Origin: an uncultured Oscillibacter sp.
GTDB lineage: Bacteria; Bacillota; Clostridia; Oscillospirales; Oscillospiraceae
Direction of reading: 5' to 3'
Assembly (NCBI GenBank): GCA_910583695.1
Contig: CAJTZL010000006.1
Location: 16,368-80,367, forward strand
DNA: 64,000 bases
Shown: positions 1-6,309 of the stretch, piece by piece
Layout: each line of letters starts with the position of its first letter
Numbering within the stretch: position 1 is the first letter of the stretch
The notes under the pieces: generated by a model
Seen by the model: the letters and a program-made list of their open reading frames with translations, nothing else
What the model was told of the DNA's origin: nothing
Databases searched by the model: none
Made by a program: the position numbers and the translations under genes

Positions 1-685
1 GCAGGATATCCGCCACATCCTCCTCCCCCAGATCCAGGCAGTTCACCGGAACGCAGTTCACCTCGTAGCGGGAGGCGATGTCCCGGGCGATGGCCTCCGC
101 CCGGTCGCTCTTGGGGTCCACGGAGTTCAGAAGAACGATGAAGGGCTTTCCCAGCTCCTGGAGCTCCCGGACCACCCGCTCCTCCGCCTCCAGGTAATCC
201 TCCCGCGGAATGTCGGAGACGGAGCCGTCGGTGGTGATGACAATGCCGATGGTGGAGTGCTCCGAGATCACCTTCCGGGTGCCGATCTCCGCCGCCTCCG
301 TCATGGGAATCTCGTGGTCGTACCAGGGGGTCGTCACCATCCGAGGAGCGTCATCCTCAAACTGTCCGATAGCCCCCCGGACCATGTAGCCCACACAGTC
401 GATGAGCCGCACGGAGAAGGACGCGCCGTCGGGCAGCTGCACCTGGGCCGCCTCCTCCGGGACAAACTTGGGCTCCGCCGTCATGATGGTCCGGCCGGAG
501 CCGCTCTGCGGCAGCTCATCCCGGGCCCGCTCCTTGCGGTACACATTTTCAATGTTGGGAATCACCTGGGTTTCCATGAAGCGCTTGATGAAGGTGGACT
601 TGCCGGTCCGCACCGGGCCCACCACGCCGATGTAGATATCTCCCGCCGTGCGGGTGGCGATATTTTGATAGATGGTCGTGTTCAT
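1..685 (-). CDS. spoIVA: Stage IV sporulation protein A (N-terminal part)
   Basis: SpoIVA is a mother-cell ATPase that polymerises on the outer forespore membrane to build the basement layer of the coat. The window holds about 228 residues from the start codon; the gene runs off the left edge. The N-terminus reads MNTTIYQNIATRTAGDIYIG. A P-loop (GPVRTGKST) follows near residue 26 and a Walker B-like LIDCVGYMVRG near residue 85, as in the family's GTPase-like ATPase domain. The ATG at 685 is preceded by AAAAAGGAC. A sigma-E-like promoter lies just upstream at 724-752. A sipL-like gene and a spoVM homologue, whose products act with SpoIVA in other spore formers, are 3-5 kb away on the same strand. 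Identification is near certain; only the C-terminus is unseen. Confidence 0.96.
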   Translation of the reverse strand, partial: MNTTIYQNIATRTAGDIYIGVVGPVRTGKSTFIKRFMETQVIPNIENVYRKERARDELPQSGSGRTIMTAEPKFVPEEAAQVQLPDGASFSVRLIDCVGYMVRGAIGQFEDDAPRMVTTPWYDHEIPMTEAAEIGTRKVISEHSTIGIVITTDGSVSDIPREDYLEAEERVVRELQELGKPFIVLLNSVDPKSDRAEAIARDIASRYEVNCVPVNCLDLGEEDVADIL

Positions 686-723
686 AGCATCCCGTCCTTT
701 TTCCGCTCCATATTCATGTTTCC

Positions 724-752
724 ACTCTATGTCCCAAGAGGCAAAAGTATGA
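724..752 (-). promoter_or_regulatory. Sigma-E-like promoter of spoIVA
   Basis: Read on the minus strand, TCATACT (-35 at 752-746) is followed by a 14-bp spacer and CATAGAGT (-10 at 731-724), about 40 bp upstream of the spoIVA ATG. This fits the known sigma-E pattern (KMATATT, about 14 bp, CATAnnnT). The same -10 octamer and spacer occur upstream of sipL and spoIIIAA in this window. Confidence 0.75.
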
Positions 753-826
753 CAGCCCGTCTTGTTTTGGAGAAAACGCACAAGGAAGTTTCTCTGCCTC
801 CCGGGCCGATTTGGTCGAAATCATGC

Positions 827-888
827 TTTACAGCGGTTCTTTAATATGGTAAACTGCTAATGTATTAAACGAACAGGCCCGCCTGTTC
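827..888 (+). promoter_or_regulatory. Putative promoter and 5' hairpin of the ABC transporter operon
   Basis: TTTACA (827-832), a 17-bp spacer and TAAACT (850-855) resemble a sigma-A promoter reading into the transporter genes. A perfect 8-bp inverted repeat, GAACAGGC-CC-GCCTGTTC (871-888), follows and ends 6 bp before the ribosome binding site. It could be an operator or a 5' mRNA hairpin. The rest of the 220-bp gap between spoIVA and the transporter holds the divergent spoIVA promoter. Confidence 0.5.
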
Positions 889-907
889 CATTTTGGAGGA
901 TGAAAGC

Positions 908-1795
908 ATGATGAAAAGCAAGAAATTATGGGCCCTCCTGCTGGCCCTTGCTGTGGTTCTGAGCCTGGCCGCCTGCGGCGGCAAGGACGGAAATGCCGAT
1001 GGAAGCGCCTCTGCCGTTCCACCGGAGGACCAGACGGCCGGTGATGCCGGGAGCGGTCAGGCGGACGCCGAAAGCGATCTGGCCTATGTCCAGGGCAAGG
1101 GAACGCTGGTGGTAGGCATGACGGACTTTGCCCCTATGGACTACCGGGACGCCGACGGCAATTGGATTGGCTTTGACGCCGATATGGCATCCGCCTTCGC
1201 CGAAAGTCTGGGCATCAAGGTTGAGTTCCAGGAAATCACCTGGGATTACAAAGTCATGGAACTGAATGCCAAAAGCATCGACTGTGTCTGGAACGGCATG
1301 ACCCTGAATGACGAAGTCAAAGCGGCTATGGACACCGGAAACGCCTACTGCCTCAATGCCCAGGTGCTGGTGGTCCCTGCCGACAAGGCCGCGGACTTTG
1401 AGAACCTCACCAGCCTGGAGGGCCTGAACGTGGCCGTGGAATCCGGCTCTGCCGGCGAGGATGCCGCCGAAGCCCTGGGAGCCTCTACCACCGCTGTGGC
1501 CAAACAGGCCGATGCTCTGATGGAAGTCTCCGCTGGAACCGCCGACGCCGCCGTTATAGACCTGCTGATGGCCGGAGCCATGATTGGCGAAGGAACCAAC
1601 TATGCGAATCTTACTTATACCGTCAACCTGAACACCGCCCAGGGCCTGGAGTCCGAGGAGTACGGCGTGGGCTTCCGCAAGGGGTCCGATCTGGCAGACG
1701 CCTGGAACACCTTCTGGGCCGCCGCCATTGCCGACGGCTCCGTTCTGGAGACCGGCACCACGTATGGCGTGCAGGAGTCCCTGATTCTCGAGTAA
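908..1795 (+). CDS. Amino-acid ABC transporter substrate-binding lipoprotein
   Basis: This is a 295-aa SBP_bac_3 family protein of a polar amino-acid importer (HisJ/GlnH type), expected to be lipid-anchored outside the membrane. A signal peptide with lipobox LSLAAC ends near residue 22, followed by a Gly/Asp/Ala/Ser-rich linker of about 45 residues. The mature domain opens with GTLVVGMTDFAPMDYRD and contains GFDADMASAFAESLG. GGAGG at 895-899 sits 8 bases before the ATG at 908, so the in-frame TTG at 893, which overlaps it, is not the start. Permease and ATPase genes follow. Substrate is uncertain; glutamine, arginine or cystine are the usual possibilities. Confidence 0.93.
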   Translation: MMKSKKLWALLLALAVVLSLAACGGKDGNADGSASAVPPEDQTAGDAGSGQADAESDLAYVQGKGTLVVGMTDFAPMDYRDADGNWIGFDADMASAFAESLGIKVEFQEITWDYKVMELNAKSIDCVWNGMTLNDEVKAAMDTGNAYCLNAQVLVVPADKAADFENLTSLEGLNVAVESGSAGEDAAEALGASTTAVAKQADALMEVSAGTADAAVIDLLMAGAMIGEGTNYANLTYTVNLNTAQGLESEEYGVGFRKGSDLADAWNTFWAAAIADGSVLETGTTYGVQESLILE

Positions 1796-1817
1796 GCCCT
1801 TCCCCGTTTTGAATCCG

Positions 1818-1848
1818 CAAAGGCAGAGAGGTTTCCTCTCTGCCTTTG
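1818..1848 (+). other. Perfect 14-bp stem-loop between binding-protein and permease genes
   Basis: CAAAGGCAGAGAGG and its exact complement flank a 3-base TTT loop. No U-tract follows, so it is unlikely to be a full terminator. Such hairpins after a binding-protein gene commonly stabilise its mRNA and give more binding protein than permease; that role is inferred here. Confidence 0.7.
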
Positions 1849-1890
1849 GACGGTTCTCCTCCCCGAAATTTTCAATGAGAGGACGATTCC

Positions 1891-2580
1891 ATGCTTTCCT
1901 TTTTTAGCTCCACCGAATTTCTGACGGTCCTGAACGCCTTGAATACCGGCTTTATCAAAACCCTTCAGCTCTTTTTCGTCACGCTGGTAGGGGCCGTCCC
2001 CCTGGGTCTGGTGATCTCCTTCGGTTCCATGAGCCGCATCCCGCCCCTGCGGTGGCTGACAAAAACCGTCGTCTGGATGGTTCGGGGCACGCCTCTGGTT
2101 CTCCAGATCATCGCGCTCTACTATGTGCCCGGCTTGAAGGGCGTTCCTATCTGGAGCGGCGGCGAGTCCGGGCGGTTCACCGCCGTAGCAGTGGCCTTTG
2201 TCATCAACTACGCCTGCTATTTCTCGGAAATCTACCGGGGCGGCATCCAGGGCGTACCCGCAGGACAGCAGGAGGCCGGACTGGTGCTGGGCATGACAAA
2301 GCGGCAGATTTTCTTTAAGATTACGCTGCTGCAAATGGTCAAGCGAATCGTCCCTCCCATGTCCAACGAGATCATCACCCTGGTTAAAGACACCTCCCTG
2401 GCCCGGGTCGTTGCCCTGCAGGAGGTCATCTGGATGGGCGAATCCTTCATGAAGGGCAACCAAGGCTATGCCGGACTGGTGTGGCCGCTGTTTTTTACGG
2501 CGGTGTACTACCTTGTGTTCAGCGGCGTGGCGACCATCCTCCTGGGGAAGCTGGAAAAGAAGCTGGAATATTTCCGTTGA
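1891..2580 (+). CDS. Amino-acid ABC transporter permease
   Basis: This 229-aa integral membrane permease belongs to the HisM/GlnP family. It has several hydrophobic segments and the conserved cytoplasmic EAA-type loop, seen here as AGLVLGMTKRQIFFKITLLQ around residues 130-149. The N-terminal half carries the MVRGTPLVLQI motif typical of polar amino-acid permeases. The gene follows the binding-protein gene after 95 bp containing a strong hairpin and precedes the ATPase by 16 bp. GAGAGGAC precedes the ATG. A single permease gene suggests a homodimeric channel. Confidence 0.94.
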   Translation: MLSFFSSTEFLTVLNALNTGFIKTLQLFFVTLVGAVPLGLVISFGSMSRIPPLRWLTKTVVWMVRGTPLVLQIIALYYVPGLKGVPIWSGGESGRFTAVAVAFVINYACYFSEIYRGGIQGVPAGQQEAGLVLGMTKRQIFFKITLLQMVKRIVPPMSNEIITLVKDTSLARVVALQEVIWMGESFMKGNQGYAGLVWPLFFTAVYYLVFSGVATILLGKLEKKLEYFR

Positions 2581-2596
2581 GAGGAGTTTAACAGCC

Positions 2597-3364
2597 ATGG
2601 CGATTTTAGAAGTCCAACACATTGAAAAGCACTTCGGGGACACGCAGGTCCTCAGCGATATCAGTTTTTCCCTGGAGGAGGGGCAGGCCCTCTCCATCAT
2701 CGGTTCCTCCGGTTCCGGCAAGACGACTCTGCTCCGTTGTCTGAACTTCCTGGAACGGCCGGATCATGGCACCATTGCCGTGAGGGGCGGCGTCATTTTT
2801 GACGCCGCGGACCCCTCCACCCAGGCGGAGAAGGACATCCGCCAAAAGCGGCTTCACTTCGGTCTGGTATTCCAAAACTTCAACCTCTTCCCCCAGTACA
2901 CGGCCCTGCAAAATGTCACCCTGGCCCGGGAGCTGCTGGCCAAGGAGCGGGGCGGTGAGCACAAGGAGGACATTGTGAAGGCGGGCCGGGAGCTGCTGGC
3001 TCGGATGGGGCTGGCCGACCGGGCGGACCACTACCCTCATCAGCTCTCCGGCGGGCAGCAGCAGCGGGTGGCCATTGCCCGGGCTCTGGCCCTCCACCCG
3101 GACATTCTCTGCTTTGATGAGCCCACCTCCGCCCTGGACCCAGAGCTCACCGGAGAGGTTCTGCGGGTCATCCGCTCTCTGGCGGAGCAAAAGACTACCA
3201 TGATTATTGTCACTCATGAAATGGCCTTTGCCCGGGACGTAGCGGATCAGGTAATTTTCATGGACGGCGGCGTTATCGTGGAACAGGGCGACCCCCGGGA
3301 GGTCATTGACCACCCGAAGGAGGAACGGACCAAGCAGTTTCTCTCTCGATATGCAAACAGCTGA
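2597..3364 (+). CDS. Amino-acid ABC transporter ATP-binding protein
   Basis: This 255-aa GlnQ/HisP-type ATPase energises the importer. It has Walker A GSSGSGKTTLL near residue 35, Q-loop VFQNFNLFPQ, signature LSGGQQQRVAIARAL, Walker B ILCFDEPTSALDPE and H-loop VTHEMAFA. The start at 2597 (MAILEVQHIEKHFGD) follows GAGGAG by about 10 bases; a longer reading frame starting inside the permease gene is rejected because it lacks a binding site and family similarity. It is the last gene of the three-gene operon and is followed by a bidirectional terminator. Confidence 0.95.
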   Translation: MAILEVQHIEKHFGDTQVLSDISFSLEEGQALSIIGSSGSGKTTLLRCLNFLERPDHGTIAVRGGVIFDAADPSTQAEKDIRQKRLHFGLVFQNFNLFPQYTALQNVTLARELLAKERGGEHKEDIVKAGRELLARMGLADRADHYPHQLSGGQQQRVAIARALALHPDILCFDEPTSALDPELTGEVLRVIRSLAEQKTTMIIVTHEMAFARDVADQVIFMDGGVIVEQGDPREVIDHPKEERTKQFLSRYANS

Positions 3365-3399
3365 AGCTCAATATCCGAAACGGTATTTTCCTTTACAGA

Positions 3400-3435
3400 A
3401 AAAGAGGGCGGGAGAATGGTCTCCCGCCCTCTTTT
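3400..3435. terminator. Bidirectional terminator
   Basis: A perfect 16-bp stem, AAAAGAGGGCGGGAGA (3400-3415) with its complement (3420-3435), and loop ATGG. A-tract and T-tract ends let it serve both the plus-strand transporter operon and the converging sipL-like gene, which ends at 3435. Confidence 0.85.
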
Positions 3436-4973
3436 CAGGCTCTCTTTCTGGGAATCAGCAGCATTTGGTCCTGGGGAATGTCCCCTTCCCCCTCCAACTG
3501 ATTGGCGGAAAGTATGGCAGCAATGGTGGTGTTGTATTTCTTCGCCAGATCCCAGGCGCTCTCCTGCCGCCCGATGCACCGCAGGACCAGGGAGGGCGCA
3601 CCGCCCAGATCCTTGGTGGTCTCCGTGTCCAGCTTGGCGGCGGAGACGCAGACCTTTTTCACCCGGGCCGCCGCCTCCACGTGGAAGTCTACAGGGAAGC
3701 GGACCTCAATGCCCCGGTCCCCCAGGGTGCCCTGGATTTCCTCCGTGCAGACAGCCCGGGCGGTAATCCGGCAGTCCTCCGGCAGTTCCAGCTGACAGCC
3801 TGCGTCCAGGCTCCGCTCTGCCACCAGAGGCACACCGCCCTCATCCAGATACATGGCCCGGACCGTCACTCCCGCCCGGAGAACAGCCAGGCTTCCCTCC
3901 CGGCTGACGGATACCGCGCCGCATTTGGCGGACAGAGCCAGAATGGACTCCGCCACCACGCCGATTTCCAATACCTCCCGCAGGGTCTGGCGGCGGGTCA
4001 GGTTCTCGCAGAAGCTGGTAATATTCAACGGCGCGGCCTCGTAGGTCATGTCATAGGCCGTGGAATACAGGTCGCTGAGCAGGGTCAGCTCCTGCTCCTC
4101 CCGGAGCAGAGCCGTGGCGTGAAGGTACAGCGTCACCGCAATCTGGCGGCCCTCCGGGTCATCGCCGTCAATTTGCAGGTCCGTACCGGTGAGCTGCAAT
4201 TGCAGGCTGGCGGCAGAGCCCTCCACGGCCCCCTCCACCTCCATAATCTGGGAAAAAGGCAGCTCCGCAGAGGCGGAACCACAGCCGCCGTTGTTGTCCC
4301 GGTAAAGTAGGCTGATGGAAAAAACACCTTTGAAAATCAGCTTGCTTCCCACGATCTTCGACTCTGTTACCGTGCTGGAAACCTGACTGGTCAGCAGCTC
4401 CGCCGCTCCCTCCCGGCCCGGGGAAAGGTTCATCTCTTCGGTGAAGGTAAAATCCTTTTCCGCAATGTGGGTCAGCAGGATGGCGTGCTGACCCTCCTGG
4501 CGCTTTTCCACCTGGATCCCCGGCTCCGCCTCCGTGTCCGCGCAGAACACCAGCGGCTTGCGCTGATAGCCGGTCACGTGAGTCACCAGCTTGCAGTGGG
4601 TGAAAATCTTACGGGGATTCAGCATCCGGGCTTCCAGAAACTCCGTCTCCGTCTCCGCCGTCAGATGCTGACAGCCCGGCAGAGCCCGGCCGTCACTCTC
4701 GGCAGTGAAGGGAATGGCAAATTCCAGTGTACGGACGCCGCTCTCTCCGTCGGGGGTATAGAGCACCGTGACCCGGACCGTGCCGGACAGCTCTGCTTTC
4801 CCCTCCCGCAGCTCCCGACTGTGTAAGTAAACCTTCCCGTCTGTCTGGATAATGCGGGCAATGTCCGGGCAGTAATCCGGTACGATGGTTTCCGCCGTCT
4901 CCTCTTGGGTCAGGGTCAGCTCCCCGCCCATGTCGTAAGCGTCCAAAGACACTTTTTTCAAATCCAGTTCCAT
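3435..4973 (-). CDS. sipL: SipL-like spore coat morphogenesis protein (SPOCS/DUF3794 + LysM)
   Basis: This 512-aa protein has repeated SPOCS/DUF3794 segments over about residues 1-455 and a C-terminal LysM domain at about 465-510, marked by WDLAKKYNTTIAAILSANQL and ending LLIPRK. That architecture matches SipL, which in Clostridioides difficile binds SpoIVA through its LysM domain and is needed for coat localisation. The ATG at 4973 follows AAGGAAGGAG. A sigma-E-like promoter at 5017-5045 fits mother-cell expression. spoIVA is 2.7 kb downstream on the same strand and spoVM lies immediately upstream. Gene identity is strong; interaction with SpoIVA in this organism is inferred. Confidence 0.88.
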   Translation of the reverse strand: MELDLKKVSLDAYDMGGELTLTQEETAETIVPDYCPDIARIIQTDGKVYLHSRELREGKAELSGTVRVTVLYTPDGESGVRTLEFAIPFTAESDGRALPGCQHLTAETETEFLEARMLNPRKIFTHCKLVTHVTGYQRKPLVFCADTEAEPGIQVEKRQEGQHAILLTHIAEKDFTFTEEMNLSPGREGAAELLTSQVSSTVTESKIVGSKLIFKGVFSISLLYRDNNGGCGSASAELPFSQIMEVEGAVEGSAASLQLQLTGTDLQIDGDDPEGRQIAVTLYLHATALLREEQELTLLSDLYSTAYDMTYEAAPLNITSFCENLTRRQTLREVLEIGVVAESILALSAKCGAVSVSREGSLAVLRAGVTVRAMYLDEGGVPLVAERSLDAGCQLELPEDCRITARAVCTEEIQGTLGDRGIEVRFPVDFHVEAAARVKKVCVSAAKLDTETTKDLGGAPSLVLRCIGRQESAWDLAKKYNTTIAAILSANQLEGEGDIPQDQMLLIPRKRA

Positions 4974-5016
4974 GAAGAACTCCTTCCTTTCCCGGCAGGC
5001 ATAGAATCCATGTCCT

Positions 5017-5045
5017 ACTCTATGCGCCGCCGGGGCAGGATATGT
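5017..5045 (-). promoter_or_regulatory. Sigma-E-like promoter of sipL
   Basis: On the minus strand, ACATATC (-35 at 5045-5039), a 14-bp spacer and CATAGAGT (-10 at 5024-5017) lie 44 bp before the sipL ATG and directly after the spoVM stop codon. The -10 is identical to that of spoIVA and spoIIIAA. The -35 matches the KMATATT pattern at five of seven positions. Confidence 0.68.
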
Positions 5046-5046
5046 T

Positions 5047-5115
5047 TCAGACCTTGAAAATCTTTTTCAAGATGCCCCGAAGCATTTTAGGGGATTTCCA
5101 AACCACGATATTCAT
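5047..5115 (-). CDS. spoVM: SpoVM-like amphipathic-helix sporulation peptide (22 aa)
   Basis: A 22-codon frame begins at the ATG at 5115 and is preceded by AGGAGG with a 6-base gap. The peptide starts MNIVVWKSPKMLRG and ends KKIFKV. It aligns without gaps to Bacillus SpoVM (26 aa) at K7, P9, K10, L12, G14 and I15. SpoVM is an amphipathic helix that marks the curved forespore membrane and recruits SpoIVA, and its Pro9 is functionally important. The peptide here is strongly basic with alternating hydrophobic positions. It sits between a small Cys-rich membrane protein and sipL, close to spoIVA. It is short enough to escape most gene callers. Identity rests on motif and context. Confidence 0.82.
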   Translation of the reverse strand: MNIVVWKSPKMLRGILKKIFKV

Positions 5116-5135
5116 ATGACGCCTCCTCTCTGTCC

Positions 5136-5333
5136 TCAACGCCGGCAGCAGACGCAGCCGCAGCCAATCAGCAGAAACGCAACCAGGAACATCAGCACAC
5201 CCACCGGAAACACCGCGGCAATCAGAATCCCCGCGCCCAGGGCCACGGCGAACAGGCCCAACAGGCGAATCCCGCCGCCGTTTCCGCAGCCCCCCATTCC
5301 AAAGTTGCCAAAGTTCCCGTTTCTACAATTCAT
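5136..5333 (-). CDS. Small Gly/Cys-rich membrane protein
   Basis: A 65-aa protein starting MNCRNGNFGNFGMGG, with a Gly/Asn/Cys-rich N-terminal third, two closely spaced hydrophobic stretches (about residues 22-38 and 40-58) and a C-terminal CGCVCCRR. A strong AAAGGAGGCG precedes the ATG at 5333, so the longer upstream frame is not used. It ends 20 bp before spoVM and is probably co-transcribed with it. I do not recognise the family. Its context suggests a sporulation membrane or coat protein, but that is inference only. Confidence 0.7.
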   Translation of the reverse strand: MNCRNGNFGNFGMGGCGNGGGIRLLGLFAVALGAGILIAAVFPVGVLMFLVAFLLIGCGCVCCRR

Positions 5334-5390
5334 TGCACCACGCCTCCTTTCCTTCCCTTCCAGTATATACAGTAGGACCGTCCATGGTGT

Positions 5391-5425
5391 AAAAAACGCC
5401 GCCTCCATTTTGGGGGCGGCGTTTT
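5391..5425 (-). terminator. Terminator of the rsgA operon
   Basis: AACGCCGCC / GGCGGCGTT form a GC-rich stem (about 5393-5403 with 5415-5425). On the minus strand it is followed by a run of six T. It lies 2 bp beyond the rsgA stop and separates that operon from the small sporulation genes. Confidence 0.8.
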
Positions 5426-5426
5426 C

Positions 5427-6308
5427 TCACTTTTTCTCCTGCCAGTCCCGGAGGGGCTTCAGCTCCTCATAGAGACGGAGATAGCTGGCATGGCGGCTCT
5501 TTTGAATGTCCCCCCGGCTCAGGGCCGCCAGCACGGCACAGCCCTTCTCCCGGGTATGACTGCACCCCACAAAGCGGCACTCCCCCAGATAGGGGGTAAA
5601 CTCCAGGAAGGTTTCCGGCAGACGGCGTTTCAGCTCCAGATCCAGCTCCTCTGCATCAAAGGAGGAAAAACCAGGGGTATCCACCACCTCCGCCCCGCAG
5701 GAGAGGCGGTGCAGCTCCACATGGCGGGTGGTATGCCGTCCCCGGCCCAGAGCCATGCTGACCTCCCCCACTTGCAGCCGGAAATTGGAGTCCAGTGCAT
5801 TCAAGATGCTGGATTTCCCTACGCCGGAGTTGCCTGTAAAGGCAGACAGCTTCCCGGTTATCAGGGACTTCAACTCCTCCATTCCAGCCCCGGTTTCCGC
5901 ACTGACCCGCAGTGTTGGGAAACCGGAGGCACGGTAAATGTCATACAGGGCGTCCGCTGGGTCCAGATCGCACTTGTTCAGCACCACCGCCACGGCGCAG
6001 TCCTTCAGCGCCGCGATGGAGGCCACCCGGTCGATGAGAAAGGGGTCCGTCCTGGGGATGGCGGCGGAGGCAATGACCACCAGCTGGTCGATATTGGCCA
6101 CGGCAGGCCGGGAGAAGGAGTTCTGCCGGGGCAGAATCTTCTCCACAACCCCCTCGCCGCCGCCCAGCTCCCGGACCTCCACCCGGTCCCCTACCAGGGG
6201 GGAAATCCCTTCTTTGCGGAATTTTCCCCTGGCCCGGCATTGCAGGACCGTCTCGCCAGTGTCCACATAGTAGAAGCCGCTGAGGGCCTTTTGAATGCGT
6301 CCCGTCAT
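5427..6308 (-). CDS. rsgA: Ribosome biogenesis GTPase RsgA
   Basis: RsgA (YloQ/CpgA) is a circularly permuted GTPase in late 30S subunit maturation. The 293-aa product has an N-terminal OB-fold, NKCD (G4), the P-loop GNSGVGKSSILNAL, DTPGFSSFD (G3), and a C-terminal zinc-binding segment with Cys/His (ECRFVGCSHTREKGCAV). ATG at 6308 starts 1 nt after the prkC stop, so translation is probably coupled; a longer frame starting inside prkC is not chosen. The prpC-prkC-rsgA order is the classic Firmicutes arrangement, and RsgA is a known PrkC substrate in Bacillus. Confidence 0.95.
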   Translation of the reverse strand: MTGRIQKALSGFYYVDTGETVLQCRARGKFRKEGISPLVGDRVEVRELGGGEGVVEKILPRQNSFSRPAVANIDQLVVIASAAIPRTDPFLIDRVASIAALKDCAVAVVLNKCDLDPADALYDIYRASGFPTLRVSAETGAGMEELKSLITGKLSAFTGNSGVGKSSILNALDSNFRLQVGEVSMALGRGRHTTRHVELHRLSCGAEVVDTPGFSSFDAEELDLELKRRLPETFLEFTPYLGECRFVGCSHTREKGCAVLAALSRGDIQKSRHASYLRLYEELKPLRDWQEKK

Positions 6309-6309
6309 A

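Noticed and set aside
893..907. Upstream TTG start for the substrate-binding lipoprotein
   Set aside because: It would place the GGAGG binding site inside the coding region; ATG 908 gives a normal signal peptide.
5136..5408. Longer 90-codon version of the small Cys-rich protein
   Set aside because: The extension covers the binding site AAAGGAGGCG and reads toward the rsgA terminator; the 65-codon form is preferred.
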